Under the pieces are notes generated by a model that saw nothing but the letters and a program-made list of their open reading frames with translations, searched no databases and had not been told where the DNA came from. A stretch of 64,000 bases of DNA from Ferrithrix thermotolerans DSM 19514 (GTDB lineage: Bacteria; Actinomycetota; Acidimicrobiia; Acidimicrobiales; CAIXPF01). The stretch covers positions 62,001 through 126,000 of the forward strand of contig CAMDQT010000002.1 of assembly GCA_945906305.1 (NCBI GenBank), read 5' to 3'. Below, piece by piece: positions 9,084 to 18,598 of this stretch (positions are counted from its first letter, which is position 1; every line of letters begins with the position of its first letter). Position numbers and translations under genes: made by a program.

Positions 9084-10394
9084 ATGTCTGACCTACCCAC
9101 GCTCAGCGCTTCGGCCGAGAGCAGCACGCCGTTCTGCGCGCCACGCAACGAAGAACTCGTCGCCCGTTGCCTCGCCGATGGCGAGTTCGGGCTCGCGGCG
9201 CGGCACTGGAATGGCGGGTTCCGCTTCCACGTCGGCGACGCGATCCTCGCCGCAACGTTGCACCACGGGACGATCACCGCGGGTGATCCAGGTGAGGTCG
9301 CGGCGGTGGTGGATCTGCATGGTGGGACTGAGGTGTGGGAGCAGTTGCTGGCTGCGGTTCCGGCGCCGCATTTCACCGACATCACCCCGGCTTTGCGACG
9401 GGGTCTGCGCCGCAGCGGCGACGAGCTGACCTATTGGCAGTACCTGCCTGCGTTGCAGCGGGCGGTGGAGTTGCTGCGGGCGGAACCGGCGGCAGGCTTT
9501 GAGCATCCCGTCGCCGCCCACGACCGAGGTCCGACACCCCGACTGGACAGCCCGGTGGGTCGTTACATCCATCTTGAACTCGGTGGTGTCGATCACCGGG
9601 TGTACTTCGAGGAGGCGGGCGAGGGGATTCCCATCCTGGCGCAGCACACCGCTGGATCGCACGGAGTGCAATGGCGGCACCTTTTCGAGATGCCGGCCGT
9701 CACGGACCATTTCCGGCTGATCGCCTACGACCTGCCCTTCCACGGCAAGTCGATTCCACCGGTGGGCCCGCAGTGGTGGGCCGAGCCTTACCGGCTCACG
9801 GGCGAGTTCGTGCGCTCGGTGCCGGTGGCGCTCGCGGCGGCCCTTGGTCTGCACCGACCGGTCTTCATGGGCTGCTCGGTCGGCGGCCTGCTCGCGCTCG
9901 ATCTGGCGCTGCACCATCCTGACCTGTTTCGGGCCGTGATCTCCTTAGAGGGGGCGTTGCGTGTCGGTGGCGACCTTGATGCGCTGCTGGGATTTTGGCA
10001 TCCGGGGGTGAGCAACGACTCCAAGGCCCGCATGATGCAAGGCATCACCTCGCCCGCCTCGCCGTTGGCCTACCGCAAGGAGACCGCCCAGACCTACGCG
10101 TCGGGCTGGCCGGCGGCGTTCATCGGTGACCTGAACTATTACTGCGTTGAGTACGATCTGCGGCCCGATGCGGCGGCGATCGATACCACCAGGGTGGGCG
10201 TGCACATCCTCAACGGCACCTACGACTACAGCGCGAGCCCCGGCCATGGCGCCGCGGCCCAGGCGGCTATCGCTGGTTCGACCTTTACCGAGATGCTGGG
10301 CCTCGGCCATTTCCCGATGTCGGAGGACCCCGAGGCCTTCGCGGCGTACTTACTGCCGGTGCTCGACACCATTCGCGGTGTCCCCGCGAGCTGA
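9084..10394 (+). CDS. Alpha/beta hydrolase with N-terminal SCP2-like region
   Basis: C-terminal part: IAYDLPFHGKS, nucleophile elbow GCSVGG, late LGLGHFP; N-terminal ~150 aa resembles an SCP2 domain (FHVGDAILAATLHHGTITAGDPGEVAAVVDLHGGTEVWEQLL). Confidence 0.8.
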   Translation: MSDLPTLSASAESSTPFCAPRNEELVARCLADGEFGLAARHWNGGFRFHVGDAILAATLHHGTITAGDPGEVAAVVDLHGGTEVWEQLLAAVPAPHFTDITPALRRGLRRSGDELTYWQYLPALQRAVELLRAEPAAGFEHPVAAHDRGPTPRLDSPVGRYIHLELGGVDHRVYFEEAGEGIPILAQHTAGSHGVQWRHLFEMPAVTDHFRLIAYDLPFHGKSIPPVGPQWWAEPYRLTGEFVRSVPVALAAALGLHRPVFMGCSVGGLLALDLALHHPDLFRAVISLEGALRVGGDLDALLGFWHPGVSNDSKARMMQGITSPASPLAYRKETAQTYASGWPAAFIGDLNYYCVEYDLRPDAAAIDTTRVGVHILNGTYDYSASPGHGAAAQAAIAGSTFTEMLGLGHFPMSEDPEAFAAYLLPVLDTIRGVPAS

Positions 10395-10432
10395 ACCGGT
10401 CGTCGGCGTAGCGGGCGGGGAGGGCGTGGGGG

Positions 10433-11206
10433 TCAGTCCCAGTGCAGGCCGCCGTCGACGTTCCAGGACTGGCCGGTGACGTTGCGCGCCGCAGGCGAGG
10501 CCAGGTACACGGCCAGAGCGCCGATGTCGGCAGGGTCGTTGGCCCGGCGTAAGGGTATGGCCCGTACGGCGCGGGCCTCGGCCTCCTCCCGGGTACCGCC
10601 GAGCCGCTCGACGAGCTCGTCGATGACCTGGTCGAACAGGGCAGTACGGGTCACACCGGGGCAGATGGCATTGACGTTGATCCCGAAGCGGGCGAGCTGC
10701 GAAGCCCCTACCCGAGTCATGGCGATCACCGCCCCCTTGGTGCCGGCATAGGCGACATTCGAGGTGCCCCGGTAGCCCTTGCCCGCGATCGAGGCGATGT
10801 TGACGATCCGGCCGCCGCCGCCGTGGTCTCGCATGGCCACCGCGGCCGCCTGCATCAGGAAGAACAGGCCGCGGGCGTTGACGGAGTAGATACGGTCCCA
10901 GTCGGCCTCGGTCACATCGAAAAACCCCAGGCTTTTGGTGACTCCGGCGTTGTTGACCAACAGGTCGATGTGCCCGTGGGCGCCAAGGACATGATCGATC
11001 AGCCCCTGGCATTCTGAAACTTGGGCGACATCTCCCAGCACGAAGGAGCTCGAGCCACCGATACGGTCCATCACCGCCCTGCCGGCGGCATTGATGTCCG
11101 CGCCGACCACGACCGCACCGGCCGCGGCGTAGGCCTGCGCAATCGCCGTGCCCATACCCGCCCCGATCCCCGTGATCAACGCAACCTTGCCGTCGAGCTC
11201 GCCCAT
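10433..11206 (-). CDS. SDR family NAD(P)-dependent oxidoreductase
   Basis: MGELDGKVALITGIGAGMGTAIAQAYAAAGA, NNAG, YAGTKGAV; start at 11206 rather than 11620. Confidence 0.92.
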   Translation of the reverse strand: MGELDGKVALITGIGAGMGTAIAQAYAAAGAVVVGADINAAGRAVMDRIGGSSSFVLGDVAQVSECQGLIDHVLGAHGHIDLLVNNAGVTKSLGFFDVTEADWDRIYSVNARGLFFLMQAAAVAMRDHGGGGRIVNIASIAGKGYRGTSNVAYAGTKGAVIAMTRVGASQLARFGINVNAICPGVTRTALFDQVIDELVERLGGTREEAEARAVRAIPLRRANDPADIGALAVYLASPAARNVTGQSWNVDGGLHWD

Positions 11207-11348
11207 CGTGGAATTCCTCCCCATGTAGACCCCGTGCCGGGACGCGAATCGCCAGAGTGGCTTTCGCCGTTCATCGTAGGTGAGCGCCGCCAGCGTCGTC
11301 GTCGGGCCGTGGGTCGTGTCACCGCGGTGGGTCTGGCAGGCTTCAGCG

Positions 11349-11822
11349 ATGACAACGAGGCAGAATGACGCCCTGGCTGAACTGCTCGATGAGCGGGCCA
11401 TCCACAAGCTGATGACCGAGTACACCCGCTTTGTCGATTTTGGTGAGGCCGGTGCCATTGCCGAGCTGTTCACCGATGACGGGGTGTGGGACGGTCCGGG
11501 TGTGCGGATGGCGGGCAAGGACGAGGTCCGCCGCTTCTTCGGCGAGCGGGCCGCAGTGACCCGGCGGACCTCTCGCCACGTGATCACCAACATCGCCATC
11601 GAGTTGACCGGGCCGGACACCGCCGTGGCGCTGAGCTACCTAATCAACTACCGCCATGACAGCGGGGGAGAGGTAGTGCTTCCGGTACCGGCGGGCCACC
11701 CGAAGTACGTCGGGGAGTACCACGACCGGTTCCTTCGAACGGCCGATGGATGGCGCTTCGCGGAGCGGGTGTTCACCAACACCTTTCTGCGCGGTCCTTC
11801 GGACTCTTCGTCGACCCGCTGA
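11349..11822 (+). CDS. SnoaL-like/nuclear transport factor 2 family protein
   Basis: LLDERAIHKLMTEYTRFVDFGEAGAIAELFTDDGVWDGPG. Confidence 0.85.
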   Translation: MTTRQNDALAELLDERAIHKLMTEYTRFVDFGEAGAIAELFTDDGVWDGPGVRMAGKDEVRRFFGERAAVTRRTSRHVITNIAIELTGPDTAVALSYLINYRHDSGGEVVLPVPAGHPKYVGEYHDRFLRTADGWRFAERVFTNTFLRGPSDSSSTR

Positions 11823-11882
11823 GCGCCGCCAAGGGCCACGGTGAGGGTCGGGATGCGCTTCCCCTAGCCAGCGCTGGTGTCG

Positions 11883-13127
11883 ATGGGCCAAGCTTGCGAG
11901 GTGACCGCTGTAGACAACCCTTCCATGACCGACGAGCAGGAGGCGGCGGTCGTCGCCGCCCTCGACGACTTCCTCGCCACTCACGACCCCTACACGATGG
12001 ATGCCATTGCCTTCCGGGGTGTGCGATTCGATGCAGGCCTGGCGTGGGTGCACTGGCCGGTAGGAAATGGAGGCCTCGGGGTGCGCCCGCAGCTGCAACG
12101 CCTCGTCGAGTCCCGTATCAAGGAGGCGGGAGGCCCCGCACCGGACCCCGCGGGCTTCTTCATGAACCTCGCTGGGCCCACCATCCTCACCCATGGCAAC
12201 GATGCGCAGCGCTCCCGCTTCCTCCGGCCGATGTACAGCGGCGAGGAGCGCTGGTGCCAACTGTTCTCCGAGCCGGGCGCCGGCTCGGACTTTGCCGGCC
12301 TCGGTACCCGGGCGGTGCGCGACGGCGACGAGTGGATCGTCAACGGCCAAAAGGTATGGAACACCTTGGCCCACCTCGCCCAGTGGGCCATGTTGGTGAC
12401 CCGTAGCAATACTGAGGTCCCCAAGCACCGAGGCCTCACCTACTTCTTGGTGGACATGTCCAGCGTTGGGGTCGACGTGCGACCGCTGCGCCAAATCACC
12501 GGAGAGGCCGAATTCAACGAGGTCTACCTGACCGATGTGCGCATCCCCGACGCCAACCGCCTCGGTGACGAGGGAGATGGTTGGCGGGTGTCGCTGACCA
12601 CCTTGATGAACGAGCGCTCGTCCATCGGTGGCGGTGGCAGTGGCGGCGGCCCACGCCGCGGTTCGGGTCCCATCAGCGAGGCCGTCAAGCTCTGGGAGGC
12701 GCTGCCCGACAACGAGCGCGATGGCGCCAGACGCGACCGGCTGATGCAGCTGTGGGTCCGGGCGGAGACGTTGCGGCTGACCAACATGCGCGCCGGCGTC
12801 AGCCGTCGCCAGGGCAATCCGGGCCCGGAAGGGTCGGTGGCCAAGCTCGCTATGGCCGAGCAGAACAAGGCGATTTATGAGTTTTGTCTCGACCTGATGG
12901 GCCCCGCGGGCATGGTTGGCTACGACTTCACCTTCCGCCGTCCCACCGAACTGAACGTCGAGGGTTGGGGCGAGCCCCGCCACGGCTTCCTGCGGGTTCG
13001 GGCCAACTCGATCGAGGGTGGCACGTCGGAGATCATGCGCAACATCCTCGGCGAGCAGGTACTCGGTCTGCCCGGGGAGCCCCGGCTGGACAAGGACGTG
13101 GCCTGGAGCAAGGTGCTGAGGGGCTGA
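11883..13127 (+). CDS. Acyl-CoA dehydrogenase
   Basis: RWCQLFSEPGAGSDFAGL, NGQKVWNT, EGGTSEIMRNILGEQVLGLP. Confidence 0.92.
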   Translation: MGQACEVTAVDNPSMTDEQEAAVVAALDDFLATHDPYTMDAIAFRGVRFDAGLAWVHWPVGNGGLGVRPQLQRLVESRIKEAGGPAPDPAGFFMNLAGPTILTHGNDAQRSRFLRPMYSGEERWCQLFSEPGAGSDFAGLGTRAVRDGDEWIVNGQKVWNTLAHLAQWAMLVTRSNTEVPKHRGLTYFLVDMSSVGVDVRPLRQITGEAEFNEVYLTDVRIPDANRLGDEGDGWRVSLTTLMNERSSIGGGGSGGGPRRGSGPISEAVKLWEALPDNERDGARRDRLMQLWVRAETLRLTNMRAGVSRRQGNPGPEGSVAKLAMAEQNKAIYEFCLDLMGPAGMVGYDFTFRRPTELNVEGWGEPRHGFLRVRANSIEGGTSEIMRNILGEQVLGLPGEPRLDKDVAWSKVLRG

Positions 13128-13145
13128 CACCGGCTCGGCGGCGGG

Positions 13146-14117
13146 TCAGGGGACGAGCACGAGCTTGCCCACCGCCCGCCGCTCCAGAAGGTCGGCCAAC
13201 ACTGCACCGGCGTCGGCCAGTGGCCTCAGGGTGGGGCTGACCGGGCGGAGTTCGTTCGCGGCGATGGCGGCAAGTACGTCGTGCATCATTTCGCGGTTGG
13301 CGGCCGCGTTGCGTTGCACCCAGCCACCCCATTCCACGCCGACCGCGGTGCGGTTGTTCAACAGCACCAGGTTGAGCGGCACCCGGCCGATGCCAGCGGT
13401 AAAACCGACGATGAGGAAACGGCCGTCGAAGGACATCGCCCGCAGGCACTGTTCGGAAAGCTCGCCGCCCACCACGTCATAGACGAGGTCGACGCCGCGG
13501 CCCTCGGTCAGTTCCCTGGCCCGCGCCTTGACATCTTCAGTGGTGGGGTCGATGGCGACTTCAGCGCCCATGGAGAGTGCCAGGGCTCGTTTCTCTGGCG
13601 AGGAGGCCACGGCGAAAACCCGGATCCCTAGGTGACGAGCCACATCGATGGCGGCGAGGCCCACGCCTCCACCGGCTCCGGTGACCAACATGGTTTCGCC
13701 CCGCTGCACCGTGGTACGCCGGGTGAGGGCAAACCATGCGGTGCCGTACACCTGGTAAAAGGACGCCCCGACCGCAATGTCCACCGCGTCGGGCAGGCGG
13801 ATGAGTTGATGGGGCTTGGCCAGAAGGGTGTCGGCGAAGGCCCCAGAGGCCACGACCGCGAAAACTCGATCGCCGACCGACCAGCCTTCGACGCTCTCAC
13901 CGAGGGCGTCGATCACGCCGGCGGCTTCGCCGCCAGGCACATACGGCGGGGTCATCGGGAACTGATAGCGGCCCGCCACCCGTAACCCGTCGACGTAGCT
14001 CGCGCCGGCCGCACCGACGGCGATACGAACCTGGCCCGGCCCGGGCAGTGGGGTGGGACGATCCTCAACGACGAGGTCGGCAACTGAACCGAGTTGATGG
14101 CACATGACAGCTCGCAC
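13146..14117 (-). CDS. NADPH:quinone oxidoreductase/zinc-type alcohol dehydrogenase-like protein
   Basis: MRAVMCHQLGSVADLVVEDRPTPLPGPGQVRIAV, VTGAGGGVGLAAIDVARHLG. Confidence 0.92.
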   Translation of the reverse strand: MRAVMCHQLGSVADLVVEDRPTPLPGPGQVRIAVGAAGASYVDGLRVAGRYQFPMTPPYVPGGEAAGVIDALGESVEGWSVGDRVFAVVASGAFADTLLAKPHQLIRLPDAVDIAVGASFYQVYGTAWFALTRRTTVQRGETMLVTGAGGGVGLAAIDVARHLGIRVFAVASSPEKRALALSMGAEVAIDPTTEDVKARARELTEGRGVDLVYDVVGGELSEQCLRAMSFDGRFLIVGFTAGIGRVPLNLVLLNNRTAVGVEWGGWVQRNAAANREMMHDVLAAIAANELRPVSPTLRPLADAGAVLADLLERRAVGKLVLVP

Positions 14118-14194
14118 GGAGAAACCCTAACGCGCCCACCGGGCAAGCCCTACGCTGCGTCTGGCCGTTACCGGGCTCATGGGGGGAGATCGAA

Positions 14195-14956
14195 ATGACC
14201 GCACCGACGAGCTACGAGGTGACCGCCGGCGTGGCCACCATCACGCTCGATGCCGCCGCGAATCGCAATGCTTTCAGCCAGGCCCTACTGCGCAGTCTGA
14301 TGGCGGACCTCGAGGCGGCGCTCGCCGACGGTGCCGTCCGCGTGATCGTGCTCACGAACACTGGCACCACCTTCAGTGCGGGAGCGGACCTCAAGGAGGA
14401 TCATCGGTCTCTCGGGCCCGATGCCGTGAGTTTCGCCGCCGTGGTGGCCGCTATCGACGCTTCTCCGAAGCCGATTGTGGGTCGCATCGCCGGTCACGCC
14501 GCGGGCGGCGGCGCGGTGTTGGCGGCGGCGTGTGACATCGCCGTCGCGGTCGATACGGCGCGCATTGGTATCACGGAAGTACGCCTGGGTATTGCCCCGG
14601 TGCCGGTGGCGGCGATGATGGCCCACCGGATGGGCCGGCGGCAGCTATTCGAGGCCTTTCTGGCGGCGGACATGATGCCGGCGGCGAGGGCTGTGGAGTT
14701 GGGCCTGGTCAACGTGGCGGTGCCGGCCGAACATCTCGACGCGACCGTGGCCCATTACGTCGACGCGTTGGTCAAGGGCGCTCCGCAGGCACTCGCCGCC
14801 ACGAAGACGGCGCTGCAAGCCATGGTCGATACTGGTGTGGCCGGTGCGGGAGCCTATGCCGTCGCCAACACGGTTGGTTTGGGCGCGGCAGAGGCTAAGG
14901 AAGGTGTCGCGGCGTTCCTGGGCAAACGCCCACCGGCGTGGGTCCCTCAGAGTTGA
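14195..14956 (+). CDS. Enoyl-CoA hydratase/isomerase family protein
   Basis: ATITLDAAANRNAFSQALL, GTTFSAGADLKE, GHAAGGGAVLAAACDIAVA. Confidence 0.9.
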   Translation: MTAPTSYEVTAGVATITLDAAANRNAFSQALLRSLMADLEAALADGAVRVIVLTNTGTTFSAGADLKEDHRSLGPDAVSFAAVVAAIDASPKPIVGRIAGHAAGGGAVLAAACDIAVAVDTARIGITEVRLGIAPVPVAAMMAHRMGRRQLFEAFLAADMMPAARAVELGLVNVAVPAEHLDATVAHYVDALVKGAPQALAATKTALQAMVDTGVAGAGAYAVANTVGLGAAEAKEGVAAFLGKRPPAWVPQS

Positions 14957-14998
14957 GCTTGATGGCCAGCGCAGGCGACTTTCGTTGGCTTGGTCCCC

Positions 14999-15841
14999 TC
15001 AGGTTCCGTCCTCGGTGATGATCGGCGGTGGTACTTCGGTGCCCCTCGGCCGGAAAATGGTGGTGTGTTTGAGCCGGGCCAACTCAAGTCCGGTGTCGTC
15101 CCATACCATGCCGTCCAGTATCTGATACCAGTGGTCGTTGCGTTCGTAGGCGTCCACGATGTGGGCGCTGATCACGATTTCGTGATTAGCGGCAGCCACG
15201 GCCAGATGCTGGATTTGGGTACGGACGTGGATGGTGGGCCCGTAGGTGAAATTGTGCCTGGTCAACGGTGCCATTCGGGCGGCCAGGAACCAGGGGTGGA
15301 TGGCACCGCCGGGCAAGGTGGTCTCGGACCGGCCGAGGTCCTCGGTGGCCAGTCGAACCGCGGCGTTGGTGTTGACGTACGCCCCCAACGATCGCAACGG
15401 CTGACGCCTTGGCACGTCATCGAGGGTGTAGGTGGGCCGCACCCGGGGAGGCGGCTCAGCGGGGGTTCGAGTGGGAACCCGTATGGTGTCGAACCAGGCC
15501 GCCACCCCTAGCCCGGCGCGGCCATCGAGTACGACCCGGTCGTCGTCGACGGAGGCCCGAATCGTCCACGTCGCCGGTTCGACCCCCGGCTCACCCTCGA
15601 GGTCGATGGCCACGACCTCTCCGGCATAGAGCGGTCTCCGCAGCGTGATGTCCGCCCATCCTTGGGCCAACCACTCGCTGCCGGCGATCTCACGGACTGC
15701 GTCGGCCACCCAACCGTAGGTCCGCACGCCGGCTACGAGAGCACCGCGATAGCCAGCGCCGGTCGCACCGGCATCGGCGTGGATGGGGTTGGGGATCCCA
15801 GTGGGCGGTGGGTCTGGTGTGGCAAGGACCGTGACGCGCAT
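14999..15841 (-). CDS. Hotdog-fold (MaoC/thioesterase-like) protein, probably double hotdog
   Basis: MRVTVLATPDPPPTGIPNPIHADAGATGAGYRGALVAGVRTYGWVADAVREIAG; ATG overlaps the stop of the upstream LLM gene (ATGA). Confidence 0.6.
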   Translation of the reverse strand: MRVTVLATPDPPPTGIPNPIHADAGATGAGYRGALVAGVRTYGWVADAVREIAGSEWLAQGWADITLRRPLYAGEVVAIDLEGEPGVEPATWTIRASVDDDRVVLDGRAGLGVAAWFDTIRVPTRTPAEPPPRVRPTYTLDDVPRRQPLRSLGAYVNTNAAVRLATEDLGRSETTLPGGAIHPWFLAARMAPLTRHNFTYGPTIHVRTQIQHLAVAAANHEIVISAHIVDAYERNDHWYQILDGMVWDDTGLELARLKHTTIFRPRGTEVPPPIITEDGT

Positions 15842-16716
15842 CAGTGGGTGGCCACCGGGGCGATCCGGGCGGCGAGTTCCTCCATGGCGTCGCCGATCTT
15901 GGCCGGGTTTGAGGTGGGTGGGGCGAGCACGAGGCGCGCTACCCCGAGGTCCTCGAGTTGGCGCACGCGGTCGAGGGAGTCGCGGCGCCACGACCACACC
16001 ATGGTGGTGTTCTCGATGGCGTCGCCATCACGACCGTGCTCTGCGGCGGAGCGTTTGACCACCTCAAAGAGGTGGGTGAGTTCTTCGTCGGTGCCCTTGG
16101 CCGGGAAGAAGCCGGTACCATACCGACCGGCACGCTTGGCGGCCGCGTCGCTGTGCCCGCCGACCACAATGGGCACGGACCCGGCGCTTGGTTGGGGCCG
16201 GGAGATGGCGTTGTCGAAGTTGACGTACTTACCGTGATAGGAGGCGTGCTTCTGGCTCCACAACGCCGCCATGGCTTCGCAGTACTCATCGGTACGGCCA
16301 CCGCGGTCGGGCCAGGGAACACTGAGGGAGTCGAACTCCTCCCTCAGCCAACCCACGCCGATGCCGAGTTCGAAGCGGTCGTTGGTCAGCTTCGCCAAGC
16401 TGGCGCACTCCTTGGCCAGGATCACGGGGTTGCGTTGGGGCACGATCAGGATGCCGGTCGCGAGGCGGATGTTCTTCGTCAGAGCGCCGGCGTAGGCCAG
16501 CCACAGCAAAGGGTCCGGCAGGTCAGGGTCGTCGCCGAGGGGGATCTTGCCGCTCTCGTGGTAGGGGTATTGGGACTGGTAGCCGTGGGGAATGACCACG
16601 TGCTCTACCGCCCAGATGGACTCAAGACGGCAAGCCTCTGCCGCAGTGGCGATTGCGGCCGCGCCCTCGGCTGTGGCGAAGTGCCCGGTGTTGGCGAACA
16701 TGATCCCGAATTTCAT
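15841..16716 (-). CDS. LLM-class F420-dependent oxidoreductase
   Basis: MKFGIMFANTGHFATAEGAAAIATAAEACRLESIWAVEHVVIP.. ERFELGIGVGWLREEF-type motif. Confidence 0.9.
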   Translation of the reverse strand: MKFGIMFANTGHFATAEGAAAIATAAEACRLESIWAVEHVVIPHGYQSQYPYHESGKIPLGDDPDLPDPLLWLAYAGALTKNIRLATGILIVPQRNPVILAKECASLAKLTNDRFELGIGVGWLREEFDSLSVPWPDRGGRTDEYCEAMAALWSQKHASYHGKYVNFDNAISRPQPSAGSVPIVVGGHSDAAAKRAGRYGTGFFPAKGTDEELTHLFEVVKRSAAEHGRDGDAIENTTMVWSWRRDSLDRVRQLEDLGVARLVLAPPTSNPAKIGDAMEELAARIAPVATH

Positions 16717-16853
16717 GGCCAGATCGTAGATCGCCTGCCCGCAGGCCGGTGCCCTGTGCGCTGTGTGAGGGGGAGAAGTTGGGCGCCCGGGTCCTCGGCT
16801 TCTACCATCAGTCCTGGTCCGGCCACTTGGACTGGGCACTAGGGGGACATGCA

Positions 16854-17747
16854 GTGACTGGCTCGACAGCACCGAAACGGTACCGCCTCGAGGGCACACC
16901 GGATCCCGATCATGCCTGGCCAGGCGGCCCGGGTATCACGATTCGGGGTGATTCGTGGGGTGACTCTGGTAACCGACCGGTCATGCTGATGCATGGCGGA
17001 GGTCAGACCCGCCATGCCTGGAAGGGTGCCGGGGAAACTCTCGGTGGGGCCGGTTATTACGCCGTTGCCTACGACGCCCGGGGTCACGGCGATTCGGACT
17101 GGACTGCTGATGGCATCTACGAGCAATACGACCAGGTCGATGACCTTGTCGCCGTAGTAGACGCCCTCGGTGGTCGGCCGCCCATCTTGGTGGGCGCGTC
17201 CATGGGTGGCGGCACGAGCCTGCTCGCGGTCGGTGAAGGGCAACTCGAGGCCGCAGCCATCGTGTTGGTGGACATGGCTCCGCGTATCGCCCCCGAGGGC
17301 AGCGCCAAGATCCGGGAGTTCATGAGCCAGAAGCCGGACGGGTTCGAGACCCTCGATGAGGTGGCGGAGGCCATTGCCAACTACCAGCCGCACCGTAAGC
17401 GTCCGCGCAACCTCGACGGTCTGGTCAAGAACGTACGCCGCGGTGAGGACGGCCGGTTCTACTGGCATTGGGACCCCCGCCGCATGGACCGGGTATGGAA
17501 CATGGAGGAATACCGCAACCGGCTCGAAGAGGCGGCTCGTCACATCAAGATCCCCACCTTGCTCGTGCGTGGTGGCCTGTCCGATGTGCTCACTGAGGAG
17601 GGCGCGCAGCAGTTCTTGGCCGTCTGCCCGCACGCTGAATACGTGTCGGTTTCCGATGCCGCACATATGGTGGCCGGGGATCGCAACGACATCTTCGCCG
17701 GGGCGGTTATCGAGTTTCTCACCCGTCGGGCCCCGGCCCAAGGTTGA
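16854..17747 (+). CDS. Alpha/beta hydrolase
   Basis: MLMHGGGQTRHAWKGAG, YDARGHGDSDW, VGASMGGGTSLL, SDAAHMVAGDRND. Confidence 0.9.
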   Translation: MTGSTAPKRYRLEGTPDPDHAWPGGPGITIRGDSWGDSGNRPVMLMHGGGQTRHAWKGAGETLGGAGYYAVAYDARGHGDSDWTADGIYEQYDQVDDLVAVVDALGGRPPILVGASMGGGTSLLAVGEGQLEAAAIVLVDMAPRIAPEGSAKIREFMSQKPDGFETLDEVAEAIANYQPHRKRPRNLDGLVKNVRRGEDGRFYWHWDPRRMDRVWNMEEYRNRLEEAARHIKIPTLLVRGGLSDVLTEEGAQQFLAVCPHAEYVSVSDAAHMVAGDRNDIFAGAVIEFLTRRAPAQG

Positions 17748-17759
17748 GGCTGGTGCGCG

Positions 17760-18551
17760 GTGGAGGTCAAGGAGTTTCTCCGTCTCGAACCGACTGAGAG
17801 CGCCGAGCACTGGCGACTGGCGATCTGGGAGGGCATCTGCGGAGGCCGGGGAGCGCTGTACGGTGGCTGCGGTCTGGCCGCGGTCATCGAGGTCGCCGAG
17901 GCCGCCACGGGGCGGCCTGCCACCTGGGCGGCCTGCCAGTTTGTCCGCGGGGCGGAGATGCCCGAGGTGCTCGACGTGCGCTACGAGAACCTCGCCACCG
18001 GGCGGCGGGTATCTCAGGGGCGGGTCACCGCCACCGTCGATGGCGAGATCATGCTGAGCGCCCTCGTGGCGCTCGGTACCCGCGAGTTCCCCATCGAGGG
18101 CCAGTGGGGGTCTCCGCCGCCCGCCAACCTGCCGCGGGCGTTGGCGTGCCCACCGAGGCGAATGCCCGAAGGTCGTCGAGGCGGGGTGCGGGAACGCATC
18201 GATGAGCGGGTGGCCAGTGGCGACGCCGATGGTGCGATCCGAGCGATCGATGGGCGCAGCCAGTTGTGGGCCACCCTGCCCGGAGGGGTGCCGGCCAGTG
18301 CCGCCGCGCTGGCCGTGCTCGGCGACGCCGTATCGGCCGGGGTCGACGGGTTGTACACCGACGACGTGCGGGCCCGCAGCATCGACAACAGCATCCGCAT
18401 CGTCGCCCCGCGGGCCTGCGATTGGGTGCTGCTCGACATTCAGGTGGACGGCGCCGCCCTCGGTCTGGCCCACGGTACGGTGCGGATGTTCACCCCCGAC
18501 GGCCATCTGTTGGCGGTGGCCAGCCAGTCTGGTCTCGTCGGCAACCGCTGA
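17760..18551 (+). CDS. Acyl-CoA thioesterase domain-containing protein (TesB-like)
   Basis: EGICGGRGALYGGCGLAAVIEVAEAATGRPATWAACQFVRGAEMPEVLDV; LGLAHGTVRMFTPDGHLLAVASQSGLV. Confidence 0.75.
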   Translation: MEVKEFLRLEPTESAEHWRLAIWEGICGGRGALYGGCGLAAVIEVAEAATGRPATWAACQFVRGAEMPEVLDVRYENLATGRRVSQGRVTATVDGEIMLSALVALGTREFPIEGQWGSPPPANLPRALACPPRRMPEGRRGGVRERIDERVASGDADGAIRAIDGRSQLWATLPGGVPASAAALAVLGDAVSAGVDGLYTDDVRARSIDNSIRIVAPRACDWVLLDIQVDGAALGLAHGTVRMFTPDGHLLAVASQSGLVGNR

Positions 18552-18579
18552 GGGCCATCAACGCGTGGCGGCATGGCCC
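18552..18579. terminator. Hairpin between convergent thioesterase and kup genes
   Basis: Perfect arms GGGCCAT-N14-ATGGCCC located between convergent stops. Confidence 0.5.
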
Positions 18580-18598
18580 GCGCGGCAGAAGCGCTCGG

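Noticed and set aside
11640-13130. 496-aa minus-strand ORF
   Set aside because: Fully antisense to an obvious acyl-CoA dehydrogenase; GC-bias artefact.
16839-18506. 555-aa minus-strand ORF
   Set aside because: Lies antisense to the clear alpha/beta hydrolase and thioesterase genes; low-complexity composition without family motifs, typical of high-GC shadow ORFs.
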